From UBA11891 sp003533785 (lineage in GTDB: Bacteria; Bacteroidota; Bacteroidia; Flavobacteriales; Flavobacteriaceae), in contig CATFEX010000031.1 in assembly GCA_949511625.1 (NCBI GenBank), positions 1 to 60,337 on the forward strand: DNA of 60,337 nt, given 5' to 3'. The notes under the pieces are model-generated. The model was not told where the DNA came from and did no database searches. It saw only the letters and a list, made by a program, of their open reading frames with translations. The position numbers were made by a program, and so were the translations under genes. Positions 15,156 to 23,647 of this stretch are shown here, piece by piece (position 1 is the stretch's first letter; the number at the start of each line of letters is the position of its first letter).

Positions 15156-16214
15156 ATGCAACTGACTATGTTTAAGGATCTAAAGTATTTACTCGCTTAC
15201 AGCATACCCATAGTGACGATAATATCCCTTTCACAAAGAGGAGTTTGGAGCTATGCTACTGTATTATATGCTTTTGTTTTGATTCCCATTTTAGAAATTA
15301 TTTTGGCAGATCGACAGGCAAGCTACTCGGAAGAAGAAGTAGTGGAACGAAAAATCAATCCTTTGTTTGATTGGTTGTTGTATGGGAATATACCAATGAT
15401 TTTTGCGCTTTTGATGTGGGGGCTTTGGGACTTATCTAATGGAATCTACCAAACCCATGAGATGATTGGGAAGGTATTGTCCTTAGGAATCTTGTTGGCG
15501 ACCAATGGAATTAATGTAGCTCACGAACTAGGCCATCGAACGAATCAAACGGAAAGAAGTCTAGCCAAGTTATTGCTCTGTCCCTCTTTGTATATGCATT
15601 TCTATATTGAACATAATTTTGGACATCATAAAAATGTTTCAACACCAAACGACCCTGCCACAGCCTTACGCCATCAGAGCGTGTATTTTTTTTGGATACG
15701 TTCGGTAGTCGGACAATATTTAAACGCATGGCGCCTACAATGGCAATTGCTAAAAAACCAAAACCGTTCCTTTTGGTCGTGGCATAATGACATGCTTTTC
15801 TACTTACTATTTCAAGGTTTTTATTTAAGTATTGTTTATCAAATGCTGAGTACTACCGGGTTGGGTTTTGCAATTGCTATTGCCGTGGTTTCTTTTTTGA
15901 TGCTGGAGACTATCAATTACATAGAACATTACGGACTGGAGCGAAAGAAGTTGTCCTCAGGGCGTTACGAACGAGTTCAAGCCCATCATTCTTGGAATTC
16001 CAACCACGTGATTGGACGAATGGTTCTTTATGAACTTACACGCCATTCGGACCACCACTACCGAGCCAATAAAAAATATCAAATCTTAGAGAATAAACCC
16101 GAAAGCCCACAATTACCCTATGGCTATCCGACCTCAATGGTATTGTCTATGCTACCTCCACTTTGGTTTCGTAAGATGGATCCTATCCTAGAACGCTATC
16201 AGGCTTCTGAGTAA
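15156..16214 (+). CDS. alkB: Alkane 1-monooxygenase-like (AlkB family)
   Basis: A 352-aa membrane di-iron enzyme of the fatty-acid desaturase/AlkB superfamily. Histidine boxes are intact: HELGHR (about 122-127), EHNFGHHKN (about 152-160) and RHSDHHYR near 295, plus NYIEHYGL, the AlkB signature. Six hydrophobic helices surround them. Relatives hydroxylate medium-chain n-alkanes or terminal methyl groups of lipids using rubredoxin or ferredoxin; no rubredoxin gene is adjacent, so the electron donor must be elsewhere. Starting 17 bases after the transporter gene, it may be cotranscribed with it. Confidence 0.85.
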   Translation: MQLTMFKDLKYLLAYSIPIVTIISLSQRGVWSYATVLYAFVLIPILEIILADRQASYSEEEVVERKINPLFDWLLYGNIPMIFALLMWGLWDLSNGIYQTHEMIGKVLSLGILLATNGINVAHELGHRTNQTERSLAKLLLCPSLYMHFYIEHNFGHHKNVSTPNDPATALRHQSVYFFWIRSVVGQYLNAWRLQWQLLKNQNRSFWSWHNDMLFYLLFQGFYLSIVYQMLSTTGLGFAIAIAVVSFLMLETINYIEHYGLERKKLSSGRYERVQAHHSWNSNHVIGRMVLYELTRHSDHHYRANKKYQILENKPESPQLPYGYPTSMVLSMLPPLWFRKMDPILERYQASE

Positions 16215-16250
16215 ACTTCAGATTTTAATTCCAACTTTCACAGATATCCT

Positions 16251-16285
16251 CATCTAAGACACGGACATGTCTTGATGAATTTTTA
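16251..16285 (+). terminator. Terminator after the AlkB-like gene
   Basis: CATC-(T)-AAGACA at 16251-16261 pairs with TGTCTT-GATG at 16268-16277, with one bulged T, and is followed by AATTTTTATA. It lies about 35 bases after the AlkB-like stop. Confidence 0.55.
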
Positions 16286-16319
16286 TACATTTAGAACAAC
16301 GCATCAATGAGAACCTTTT

Positions 16320-17183
16320 ATGCATCGTAGAAAATTCATTAAAAAAACGGCCTTATCTGGCCTCTTTATACATCCTTTGGTGAATGCCAGCACTAAAAAT
16401 ATAACCATGAGTTCGAACCCTTTAAAGAACAACATCAATCATTCGGTTTGTTATTGGTGTTTTGAGGATATTCCCTTAGATACTTTTTTACCTCTTATCA
16501 AAGAAATGGGGGTCACATCCATTGACCTAATAGGTCCCGAGGGATGGCCAACATTGAAAAAGCACGGAATCCATTGTTCCATGTGTGAAGGAGCAGAAAT
16601 CAGTCTTACGGAGGGGTGGAATGATCCACAACATCACAGAACCCTCATCCGTAACTATACTGAAATGATACCCAAAGTAGCCGAAGCTGGCTATACCAAT
16701 CTCATCTGCTTTAGTGGTAACCGAAATGGCCTTTCGGATACAGCTGGATTGGCCAACTGTGTTAAGGGATTGAAGCAAATCCTCCCCTTAGCTGAAAAAT
16801 ACGGGGTTATCATTCATATGGAATTATTCAATCAAATCGATCATCCCGATTATATGTGTGATTCCAGTGCTTGGGGAATTGCTTTATGTGAAGCTTTGGG
16901 GTCTTCGAACTTCAAACTGCTTTTTGATATTTATCATATGCAAATTCAAGAAGGGGATATTATCCGAAGCATTCAGGACCATCACCAATACTTTGGTCAT
17001 TATCATACCGCAGGTGTCCCTGGCCGGAATGAAATTGATGACAGTCAAGAGCTATATTACCCTGCCATTATGCGTGCCATTATTGACACAGGTTTCCAGG
17101 GTCATGTAGCACAAGAATTCCGGCCTACCAAAAAAAAACCGTTGGATTCTCTTGAAGAAGCTTTCCAAATCTGCGATGTGTAA
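16320..17183 (+). CDS. Hydroxypyruvate-isomerase-like TIM-barrel protein with Tat signal
   Basis: A 287-aa sugar phosphate isomerase/epimerase-fold protein. The N-terminus HRRKFIKKTALSGLF has a twin-arginine export motif, suggesting folded export to the periplasm. The body resembles hydroxypyruvate isomerases (Hyi): NHSVCYWCFEDIPLD, YTNLICFSGNR, VIIHMELFNQ, FDIYHMQIQEGDII, YFGHYHTAGVPGRNEID and QEFRPTKKKP include the Glu, Asp and His ligands of the metal site. Exported members probably act on sugars other than hydroxypyruvate. The next gene (FGE-like) begins nine bases after its stop, so the two are an exported pair. Confidence 0.8.
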   Translation: MHRRKFIKKTALSGLFIHPLVNASTKNITMSSNPLKNNINHSVCYWCFEDIPLDTFLPLIKEMGVTSIDLIGPEGWPTLKKHGIHCSMCEGAEISLTEGWNDPQHHRTLIRNYTEMIPKVAEAGYTNLICFSGNRNGLSDTAGLANCVKGLKQILPLAEKYGVIIHMELFNQIDHPDYMCDSSAWGIALCEALGSSNFKLLFDIYHMQIQEGDIIRSIQDHHQYFGHYHTAGVPGRNEIDDSQELYYPAIMRAIIDTGFQGHVAQEFRPTKKKPLDSLEEAFQICDV

Positions 17184-17192
17184 GATTTGCTT

Positions 17193-17765
17193 ATGCCTTT
17201 GTTTTTTCTTGGGTTATCATTTTTTTTGGGTGTTCAAACTCCTCAATTAAAACCCGTTACCGTAGCAGATTTCGAACGATTTATCAATGCTACCCAATAC
17301 ATTACCGATGCAGAACGTTACGGCTGGGCTATTGTGCAACAAGACGTGTATCGTTACACCACCGTTTGGGGGGCATATTGGTGTCAACCCGATGGGGAAA
17401 AACCACCAGCTTCTGAAAATCTTCCAGTTACTCAGGTAAGCTATGCTGACGCAGAGGCATATTGCCAATGGGCCGGTGTCCGCCTACCAACCTACTCGGA
17501 ATACTGGAGATGGGTGAAAATGGATTCTCGTCCAATTCAATCCGATAATAAGGGTCCTATAGTTCCAGTGGATCGAGTGAATATTGTGGGGAATGTCTGG
17601 GACATTACCCAACCCGAGGAGAAAAATGCCCCCATACGTCTGGCGGGAGGTTCTGTATTTTGCTCCCCAATGACCTGTCACGGAACCGTCTCAGATCGCG
17701 AACTTTATGTGGATGCCCAAACGGCGAATATTCATATTGGGTTTAGTGTGGTTCTTAACCCATAA
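17193..17765 (+). CDS. Short formylglycine-generating-enzyme-like protein
   Basis: A 190-aa exported protein (hydrophobic signal at residues 1-16). It matches the FGE/SUMF1 fold in order: VTVADFERFINATQYITDAERYGW, a WGAYWCQPDGEKPP segment, PVTQVSYADAEAYCQWAG, RLPTYSEYWRW, IVGNVWDI and LAGGSVFCSPMTCHG. The last contains a C-x4-C pair at the position of the copper-binding active-site cysteines of aerobic FGEs. It is about 90-100 residues shorter than typical FGEs, mainly by loss of the region between RLPT and GNVW. The frame could start at a TTG at 17187, but the ATG at 17193 is preferred. It may be a true oxidase on a small substrate or a non-catalytic relative. Confidence 0.72.
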   Translation: MPLFFLGLSFFLGVQTPQLKPVTVADFERFINATQYITDAERYGWAIVQQDVYRYTTVWGAYWCQPDGEKPPASENLPVTQVSYADAEAYCQWAGVRLPTYSEYWRWVKMDSRPIQSDNKGPIVPVDRVNIVGNVWDITQPEEKNAPIRLAGGSVFCSPMTCHGTVSDRELYVDAQTANIHIGFSVVLNP

Positions 17766-17768
17766 AAA

Positions 17769-18320
17769 TCAGCGGTACCATTCTACCTTGTCTTGCCATG
17801 GATTTGGCATTCTTTGCGGTGGAGGACCTTCAAAATGTCCCAGATAAAAAATTCCCAAGCAGATTTCCCCTCTATTAAAAGGGACAAAATGGACCATTTG
17901 ATCACTGTAGGAGGGCGAACTCCAATAGCCGCCCAATCCCATTTCGGTTGCTTGCAGCCACAGATTTTGAACAGCCATGGCCGTAGCAGCTATTTCTTCC
18001 CATTCTGGAACAGTGTCTTTGGGATCCCGTTGCATGCCTATAAGGATTACCGCACCAGATTGGTTGACCTTCTCCACAATCTTTTGTTTTTTGATTTGTG
18101 AAGGTTTTTTGGCTGTACTGACATAGGCTTCTGCCATGAATTCGCCCAAGGCTTGCTTTTTGGCCCCTTGCATAACCTTAAAACGCCAAGGCTCTGTTTT
18201 ACGATGGGTGGGGGCCCAATTGGCAGCTTCCAAAAGTGTGGCAATTTCTTTTTTAGTTACTTCCTTTTCGGAAAATTGAGCAGGGTAAATGGAACGGCGT
18301 TCGCTGAAACTATTTTTCAT
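17769..18320 (-). CDS. Nitroreductase family protein
   Basis: A 183-aa flavoprotein of the FMN-dependent nitroreductase fold. SERRSIYPAQFSEKEVTKKEI and AANWAPTHRKTEPWRFKVM match the N-terminal FMN-binding segment of the YdjA-like subgroup, and ATEMGLGGYWSSP and LGIFYLGH the later conserved parts. Members reduce nitro-aromatics, quinones or related substrates with NAD(P)H; the physiological substrate is unknown. The start is set at the ATG at 18320, as the TTG at 18338 lies beside the tRNA terminator. Confidence 0.83.
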   Translation of the reverse strand: MKNSFSERRSIYPAQFSEKEVTKKEIATLLEAANWAPTHRKTEPWRFKVMQGAKKQALGEFMAEAYVSTAKKPSQIKKQKIVEKVNQSGAVILIGMQRDPKDTVPEWEEIAATAMAVQNLWLQATEMGLGGYWSSPSYSDQMVHFVPFNRGEICLGIFYLGHFEGPPPQRMPNPWQDKVEWYR

Positions 18321-18339
18321 ACAATTGGCAATAAACAAA

Positions 18340-18360
18340 AAATCACCCTATGGGTGATTT
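18340..18360 (-). terminator. Terminator of tRNA-Met
   Basis: On the minus strand AAATCACCC-ATA-GGGTGATTT is a perfect 9-bp stem followed by TTTG. It lies just downstream of the tRNA and upstream of the nitroreductase gene. Confidence 0.8.
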
Positions 18361-18366
18361 AATTTG

Positions 18367-18440
18367 TAGCGAGAGGGAGACTTGAACTCCCGACCTCCGG
18401 GTTATGAATCCGACGCTCTAACCGGCTGAGCTACCTCGCC
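18367..18440 (-). tRNA. tRNA-Met (CAT)
   Basis: A 74-base cloverleaf on the minus strand: acceptor GGCGAGG pairs with TCTCGCT (G1-U72 and G7-U66 wobbles), D arm GCTC/GAGC, anticodon loop TTCATAA with CAT, T arm GGGAG-TTCAAGT-CTCCC. The 3' CCA is not encoded. The absence of initiator features (1-72 mismatch, three GC pairs flanking the anticodon loop) favours elongator Met. tRNA-Ile2, which also carries a CAT anticodon, is a less likely alternative. Confidence 0.88.
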
Positions 18441-18560
18441 ATCGGAGCGCAAATATAAAATTAAAATGACTAGCAAGCAATCCGTCATTTTAATTTGTTG
18501 AGTAATGGAAAGTATCAACGAAGTTTTTTATATATTACCCAACTCAATCAACGCACGACC

Positions 18561-18953
18561 ATGAATCAAAAGAAAGCCTTTTCTGTAGAGTTTGATTTTC
18601 ACGCCTCACCACAATTATTATTTCAGTATTTGAGTACCCCTTCGGGCTTAAGTGAATGGTTTGCAGACAATGTCAACTCCAGAGGCGAAGATTTTACTTT
18701 TATTTGGGATGATGGGGAGGAATACGCCAAACTATTATCAAAAAAAGCCAACCAAAAGGTACGTTATCAGTGGCAGAATGATGAGCCCAATCAAGAAGAA
18801 TATTATTTTGAGTTTGTTATTGAGGTAGACGCTATAACCAAAGACGTTTCTTTAATAATTAATGATTTTGCAGAAGAGGAAGAAATAGAAGAGTCCAAAA
18901 TGTTTTGGGAAAACTCGATCAGTTCGCTCAAACAAGTCTTGGGATCTGCCTAA
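18561..18953 (+). CDS. START-like (SRPBCC/AHSA1-type) domain protein
   Basis: A 130-aa small protein with an SRPBCC/START-like fold: FHASPQLLFQYLSTPSGLSEWFADNV is typical of AHSA1-like proteins, followed by beta strands and a C-terminal helix (SKMFWENSISSLKQVLGSA). The ATG at 18561 is chosen over an upstream in-frame start at 18495. Ligand unknown. Its neighbours, the class IV aminotransferase relative ten bases downstream and YqgE, form an arrangement I recall as conserved in flavobacteria, but I could not verify this. Confidence 0.75.
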   Translation: MNQKKAFSVEFDFHASPQLLFQYLSTPSGLSEWFADNVNSRGEDFTFIWDDGEEYAKLLSKKANQKVRYQWQNDEPNQEEYYFEFVIEVDAITKDVSLIINDFAEEEEIEESKMFWENSISSLKQVLGSA

Positions 18954-18962
18954 CTTTACTCC

Positions 18963-19793
18963 ATGATTCGATACAACGGCAAGGGCTACTCTAGCTGGAA
19001 AGAGGCCCCGGTGGAACGTTCTTCGTTTTCACAACTGGGTGCTCAGTTTTCCATTCCTATCTACTGGAAAGGCAACCAACCATTGCTATGGGAAGAAACC
19101 TATTTCTATTGGATGTCGAGTTTGCGACGGTGGCGCGTTCAAATTCCAATGTCTCTAACCCCCGATTATTTAGAAGCGCAAGTACGTGCTCTTGGCATTA
19201 GCATAGCAGCTGATGAGATACACCTTTTTGTACTGACGGCTTTCCGTGAACTTGCACCCAAAGCTGACAGTCCGTTGACTCCCCTAGGGTGGGTCCTTGA
19301 ATCCAGGGGGATATATGCACCTAGTTCCATCGTAGACACGTATGAAATTGAACTGTTTAAAGACCTGTATCTCTCCGAGGATTATTTCGCTACGCTTCCT
19401 GCTTCTCACCAAACCCAACGCGATTTAGCACAAATCTATGCCTATGAAAATGGCTATGCCGATTGTCTGCTGCTGAATACTCAAAAAAACCTGGTTGAAT
19501 CGGCTCAAGGATCGTTGTTTCTTTGGATTAATGAAGCGGTTGTTTCGCCCGATCTGGCTTCAGGTTGTAGGGATTCAGTTCTCCGCGCTGCTTTTATTAA
19601 TGCATTAAAAAAACAGGCAAATATATCAGTGGCTGTTCGGCCCGTTTCCCCTTTTGAATTACAAAATGCAGAAGCCTTACTGATTCTTCCTCCATTTACA
19701 GGAGCAGCTAGTGTGACTCGGTATCGAAAAAAAACATATATGAGTAGCGCACTTCAGGATGTATTGACCGATTTCTGGACAAAACTTCTCTAG
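18963..19793 (+). CDS. Class IV aminotransferase relative lacking the catalytic lysine
   Basis: A 276-aa protein with the fold-type-IV PLP aminotransferase layout (PabC/IlvE-like): MSSLRRWRVQIPM, DTYEIELFKDLYLSEDYFATL, YAYENGYADCLLLNTQKNL and a late VTRYRKK. In catalytic members the segment before the ENG-x-x-x-x-LLL strand carries the PLP Schiff-base lysine (S-T-L-K-T-T-N pattern). Here residues 143-149 read ATLPASH, with Pro146 at the Lys position and no lysine from 134 to 174. The usual N-terminal YGDGVFET-like motif is also degraded. It is probably a pseudo-enzyme, though the frame is intact. It converges on yqgE with a four-base overlap. Confidence 0.75.
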   Translation: MIRYNGKGYSSWKEAPVERSSFSQLGAQFSIPIYWKGNQPLLWEETYFYWMSSLRRWRVQIPMSLTPDYLEAQVRALGISIAADEIHLFVLTAFRELAPKADSPLTPLGWVLESRGIYAPSSIVDTYEIELFKDLYLSEDYFATLPASHQTQRDLAQIYAYENGYADCLLLNTQKNLVESAQGSLFLWINEAVVSPDLASGCRDSVLRAAFINALKKQANISVAVRPVSPFELQNAEALLILPPFTGAASVTRYRKKTYMSSALQDVLTDFWTKLL

Positions 19794-20335
19794 TTGTAGT
19801 TGGGATTTTCAGGGGCATTGGACCACAAAATATATTTCCCCCCTAGAGCTACCATTTGCTTCCGCCAAAAATCCTTTTTAACCTTAGCAATCAGATTGTT
19901 TTCATGAGCATTGGGAATAATGACCCAAGAGTTGGCCGCAACTTCTTTACTCAATTGTCCCTGATCCCATCCCGAGTACCCCAAAAAGAAGCGAATGTTT
20001 TCTGATGTAATGGTTTTGGAATTAATTAGAGTGAGAACCGTAGAGAAGTTCCCTCCCCAATACAACCCACTCTGAATAGGGATACTATTTTCAATCAAAT
20101 CAGGACAATTGTGAACATAAAAAAGATTGTCAGGTTCGACTGGGCCTCCGAAATAAAGTTTAAAATTGAAGCGAACCCCATCCAGCACATCTTTGAGTTT
20201 GTAGTTCATGGGTTTGTTAAAAATAAACCCAAGCGTACTATCTTCTTTATCATCGGCAATAAGAACGACGGAGCGGTGAAAGTTTTGGTCTCCGCAAATA
20301 GATGGTTCTGCGACAAGAAGAAGTCCTTTTTTCAT
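19790..20335 (-). CDS. YqgE/AlgH family protein
   Basis: A 181-aa member of the YqgE/AlgH family (DUF179). KGLLLVAEPSICGDQNFHRSVVLI and LGFIFNKPMNYKLKDVL are close to the family signature, and FFLGYSGWDQGQLSKEV is its most conserved block. Structures are known but the cellular function is not settled. An upstream frame at the same stop offers no better start. Confidence 0.88.
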   Translation of the reverse strand: MKKGLLLVAEPSICGDQNFHRSVVLIADDKEDSTLGFIFNKPMNYKLKDVLDGVRFNFKLYFGGPVEPDNLFYVHNCPDLIENSIPIQSGLYWGGNFSTVLTLINSKTITSENIRFFLGYSGWDQGQLSKEVAANSWVIIPNAHENNLIAKVKKDFWRKQMVALGGKYILWSNAPENPNYN

Positions 20336-20375
20336 GTTCTCCCATACAATGTAACAAACTTTGGATTCAAAACAT

Positions 20376-20400
20376 AAAAAAAGACCCCCAGAGGAGGCCT
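20376..20400 (-). terminator. Terminator of the HU gene
   Basis: On the minus strand AGGCCTCC-TCT-GGGGGTCT (20400 to 20382, eight pairs with two G-U) is followed by TTTTTTT. It lies 24 bases after the HU stop. Confidence 0.75.
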
Positions 20401-20423
20401 TATGCTTTAAACGTAAAGAGGCA

Positions 20424-20696
20424 TTAATTCACAGAGCTAGATAATTCTGCACCTGCTTTAAACTTTACGACATTCTTCGCTGCAATTTTGATGGTAGCAC
20501 CTGTTTGTGGGTTTCTTCCTTCTCGTGCTGCTCTTTTAGAGACAGACCAAGAACCAAAGCCAACAAGAGAAACGCGCCCGCCTCCTTTAAGTGTTGATCC
20601 TACATTACCTAGAAAAGATTCGAGTGCCTTTTTTGCGGCTGCTTTAGAGACGCCTGCATCCGCTGCCATAGCATCAATTAGTTCTGTTTTGTTCAT
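20424..20696 (-). CDS. HU family DNA-binding protein
   Basis: A 90-aa histone-like protein that bends and compacts DNA as a dimer. MNKTELIDAMAADAGVSKAAAKKALESF is the dimerisation helix pair, VSLVGFGSWSVSKRAAREGRNPQTG leads into the beta arm with the conserved Arg and Pro, and IKIAAKNVVKFKAGAEL is the C-terminal part. The length is typical. It has its own promoter and terminator, fitting a highly expressed monocistronic gene. Confidence 0.93.
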   Translation of the reverse strand: MNKTELIDAMAADAGVSKAAAKKALESFLGNVGSTLKGGGRVSLVGFGSWSVSKRAAREGRNPQTGATIKIAAKNVVKFKAGAELSSSVN

Positions 20697-20720
20697 AATT
20701 AAAAAGGTTTAATGTTTCTA

Positions 20721-20749
20721 CAAATTTAAAACCTTTGCCCAAAGACCAA
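20721..20749 (-). promoter_or_regulatory. Promoter of the HU gene
   Basis: On the minus strand TTG (20749-20747), 18 bases, then TAAATTTG (20728-20721) is a full match to the Bacteroidota promoter. The ATG lies about 25 bases downstream. Confidence 0.65.
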
Positions 20750-20798
20750 AGCGAAAGCCCTATAAATACTGGGTTTTGTTGATAAATCTGCGTTTTTG

Positions 20799-21755
20799 TT
20801 AAAAACCACGCACAATTACCCTACTTTTTTTATTAAAATGGTAACCATTCAAGAGATCTTTTGCGGACATCCTACGTTTATTAGGCATTTGTAGCTGAAG
20901 ACATACGATCCATCCATCGGAATGAGCTATTTTAATTTTCTTATTATCAATTACAATCGAACCAAATGCTGCTTCGTGGGTTTCGATGCTTATCGATACT
21001 TCAAAAAGTTTCATGACCAAGATTTGGTCCCCATCTTCTACTTCTGACCAAGCTCCGGGATAGGGACTCATTCCCCGAACAAAATTTTGAATCTCGATGA
21101 GGGGTAAATGCCACGGGATTTTAGTATTCTCTTTGTTGAGTTTGGGAGCTTGAGAAAGGCTGCTGTTATTTTCCTGAACTTTGGGACTGAGTTGTCCTGC
21201 TTGGAGTTTTTCTAATGTTTTTACAATCAGTTTACTTCCAAGTACTGCCAAGCGGTCGTGAAGACTTCCTGCTGTGTCGTCTTTCTGAATGGGAATAGAT
21301 TCCTGGAGAAGAAGTGCTCCCGTATCAATTTTTTCATCAATAAAAAAAGTAGTCACACCGGTTTGCTTTTCCCCATTAACCAATGCCCAGTTGATTGGGG
21401 CTGCGCCTCTATATTTGGGAAGCAGGGAAGCATGAAGGTTAAAAGTCCCCTGTTTGGGAAGAGACCACACAGCTTTTGGGAGCATGCGAAAGGCCACTAT
21501 CACTGCCACATCTGCATTGATTTTTTCTAGGGTTTTCAAGAATGGTACATCTTTCAAATTTGAAGGTTGGAGCAAGTTTAAGTCTTGCGAAATAGCATAC
21601 TCTTTTACTGCGGATATTTTGATTTTTTTTCCTCTACCTGCGGGTCGGTCAGGGCTGGTCACTACCCCAACAATTGGATAGGCCCGCTTGTGCAACTCCT
21701 GTAAACAAACTACTGCAAATTCAGGGGTACCAAAAAAGAGAATTCGTGGCTTCAT
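20799..21755 (-). CDS. fmt: Methionyl-tRNA formyltransferase
   Basis: A 318-aa enzyme that formylates initiator Met-tRNA with 10-formyl-tetrahydrofolate. ILFFGTPEFAVVCLQEL, TSPDRPAGRGKKI, FNLHASLLPKYRGAAPINWAL (active-site Asn/His region) and GVTTFFIDEKIDTG with the catalytic Asp are all present, followed by the C-terminal OB-like tRNA-binding domain. The ATG at 21755 is chosen: it overlaps the recQ stop as ATGA, and the frame further upstream lies inside recQ. Confidence 0.93.
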   Translation of the reverse strand: MKPRILFFGTPEFAVVCLQELHKRAYPIVGVVTSPDRPAGRGKKIKISAVKEYAISQDLNLLQPSNLKDVPFLKTLEKINADVAVIVAFRMLPKAVWSLPKQGTFNLHASLLPKYRGAAPINWALVNGEKQTGVTTFFIDEKIDTGALLLQESIPIQKDDTAGSLHDRLAVLGSKLIVKTLEKLQAGQLSPKVQENNSSLSQAPKLNKENTKIPWHLPLIEIQNFVRGMSPYPGAWSEVEDGDQILVMKLFEVSISIETHEAAFGSIVIDNKKIKIAHSDGWIVCLQLQMPNKRRMSAKDLLNGYHFNKKSRVIVRGF

Positions 21756-23647
21756 GATTTTTTTAGTTCCCATTGATAGTTTGTATTCTGCGTTATATGA
21801 CCCACGGAGGCCCACTCGTGCAAAACTAGCACAATATTCTCTTTTGAGTAAGGGAGATGTTGCACCAACCTGTCCGAGCTCCAAGGCTTTTGCTGCAAAC
21901 ATTCCGTGAGGTCCTTTTTCAGTGCTTCAAGATTCTCGTTGGGGGTTTGTCCACAGCTAACAGCAGTACAATCCTCGCATGAACCCACTAATTTTTCTCC
22001 AAAATAAGCCAGCAAACGCTTTCTTTTGCAATAACCTTCTGAAGAACAGAATTCATATAAAGCGTCGATTTTTTTCTGTTTCTGTTCACGCCTTTTTTTC
22101 AAACGATGGATTATGGGAGCCAAAATATAGGGTTCTTCTCGCGCATGAAGCCATTCCAGACAACTATCGTTCTTGATCCAACTGAGTTCCAGCCAACCGT
22201 CTGTATGAGCCTCCTTGAGATATTTCACGATTTTTTTTTGCGAAAGCCCACTTGTATTTGCCAGAAGTTCAAAATCAATTTCTTGGTTTCGCTGCAGTAT
22301 CCGAGGATAGACTCGCCATAGATGCTGAAAAAAATCGGTTCGCTTGTTACGGGTTTTTAACCAGATTCCTATTTCTTTAGAATTTGCTAAAAAGCGAAGA
22401 CTTACTTTTTCGCGATAGAGCGATTGCCATCGCCAAAGTCCTTCCCGATCTAGTACTTGAATGGCCTGCATTGTCTTGGCTCTAGAGAGCCCGTAGTGTG
22501 TGCAGAATTCATCAAAATTAAAATAATAGGTAGCTTCATTGCCCTCTCCATAGGCCACTTGCAAATGATTGCAGATACATTTGTAGAACAGCGTTAATTC
22601 TTTTTTGGCGGGGAAGGCATTCAAGAATTGTTTTTGTAACGAATCAAAATCATTGTATGCCCAAAACAGGGTGGCCGTTGCCGATTTACCGTCTCTTCCT
22701 GCTCTTCCCGTTTCTTGATAATAATGTTCGATACTTTCGGGAGGGCTCATATGGATTACTTGCCGGACATTGGATTTATCTATTCCCATTCCAAAGGCGA
22801 GCGTGGCAACCATGATCCGTGTATCTTGCTGTAACCAGCTTTCGAGCCGCTGTTTTTTTTCCACTTCATCCAAACCGCCATGAAAAAAGGCAACTGTATG
22901 TTGTGTTTTTAATTGTTGGTACAGAGTTTCTGTTTTATTGCGTGTTCGACAGTAAACGATACAAGGTTCTTCGTCTAGGGATAAACGCTTTAAAAGACCT
23001 CCAACTTTATCGTTTGTTTTTTCAATGCGATACTTCAAGTTGGGTCGGTTGAAAGATGCTCGATGTAAAACGGGGTTTGTCAACGCCAATTTTGTCTTCA
23101 TATCTTCCAAAACGGCAGGAGTAGCAGATGCAGTCAGTGCTAAAAGAGGAACGTTTGATAAACGCTCTCTAAAATCTTTAATGGCTAAGAATGCCGGGCG
23201 AAAGTCGGGTCCCCACTCCGATACACAGTGGGCCTCATCAACTGCCAACAGGTGAATAGGAAGTCGAACCAATCGTTGTGCAACGTCACTATTCTGCAAG
23301 CGTTCTGGAGAAAGAAATAGGATCTTATAGGGACCATAATCCAAATTGTCCAATTGATCTGTGAGGGATTGTCCAGGAGAGGGACGTTCCAGCATCATAG
23401 CAGGAATTTTTTTTTGCTTTAGCTGAGCCACTTGATCTTGCATTAAGGCGATTAATGGACTGACAACCAAAACAATTCCTTCTTTCATCAGTGCTGGAAT
23501 TTGATAACAAATCGATTTTCCACCGCCAGTAGGCAGTAAACCAAGAGTATCTTTACCTTCCAGTACCGATGAAATTATTTCTTTCTGAAAGGGTCGAAAG
23601 CGATCAAATCCCCAATGTTTTTGTAACAAAGTTTCGGCTGATATCAT
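21752..23647 (-). CDS. recQ: RecQ-family ATP-dependent DNA helicase
   Basis: A 631-aa 3'-5' helicase. The Walker A motif LPTGGGKSICYQ (about 38-49), DEAHCVSEWGPDFRP (about 137-151), ALTASATP and QVIHMSPPESIEHYYQETGRAGRDG are the helicase motifs. A RecQ zinc-binding domain follows near 530-565 (Cys residues in YEFCSSEGYCKRKR and CEDCTAVSC). No HRDC domain is evident at the C-terminus, so this is the shorter RecQ class. It is coupled by four-base overlaps to the ATPase gene upstream and fmt downstream. Confidence 0.9.
   Translation of the reverse strand: MISAETLLQKHWGFDRFRPFQKEIISSVLEGKDTLGLLPTGGGKSICYQIPALMKEGIVLVVSPLIALMQDQVAQLKQKKIPAMMLERPSPGQSLTDQLDNLDYGPYKILFLSPERLQNSDVAQRLVRLPIHLLAVDEAHCVSEWGPDFRPAFLAIKDFRERLSNVPLLALTASATPAVLEDMKTKLALTNPVLHRASFNRPNLKYRIEKTNDKVGGLLKRLSLDEEPCIVYCRTRNKTETLYQQLKTQHTVAFFHGGLDEVEKKQRLESWLQQDTRIMVATLAFGMGIDKSNVRQVIHMSPPESIEHYYQETGRAGRDGKSATATLFWAYNDFDSLQKQFLNAFPAKKELTLFYKCICNHLQVAYGEGNEATYYFNFDEFCTHYGLSRAKTMQAIQVLDREGLWRWQSLYREKVSLRFLANSKEIGIWLKTRNKRTDFFQHLWRVYPRILQRNQEIDFELLANTSGLSQKKIVKYLKEAHTDGWLELSWIKNDSCLEWLHAREEPYILAPIIHRLKKRREQKQKKIDALYEFCSSEGYCKRKRLLAYFGEKLVGSCEDCTAVSCGQTPNENLEALKKDLTECLQQKPWSSDRLVQHLPYSKENIVLVLHEWASVGHITQNTNYQWELKKS

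Noticed and set aside
18367..18440. tRNA-Met as an integration site
   Set aside because: No repeated 3' tRNA fragment and no integrase gene were found nearby; both sides carry ordinary housekeeping-type genes.
21756..21902. N-terminal extension of Fmt
   Set aside because: It lies inside recQ and encodes nothing family-like; the ATG overlapping the recQ stop is the natural start.
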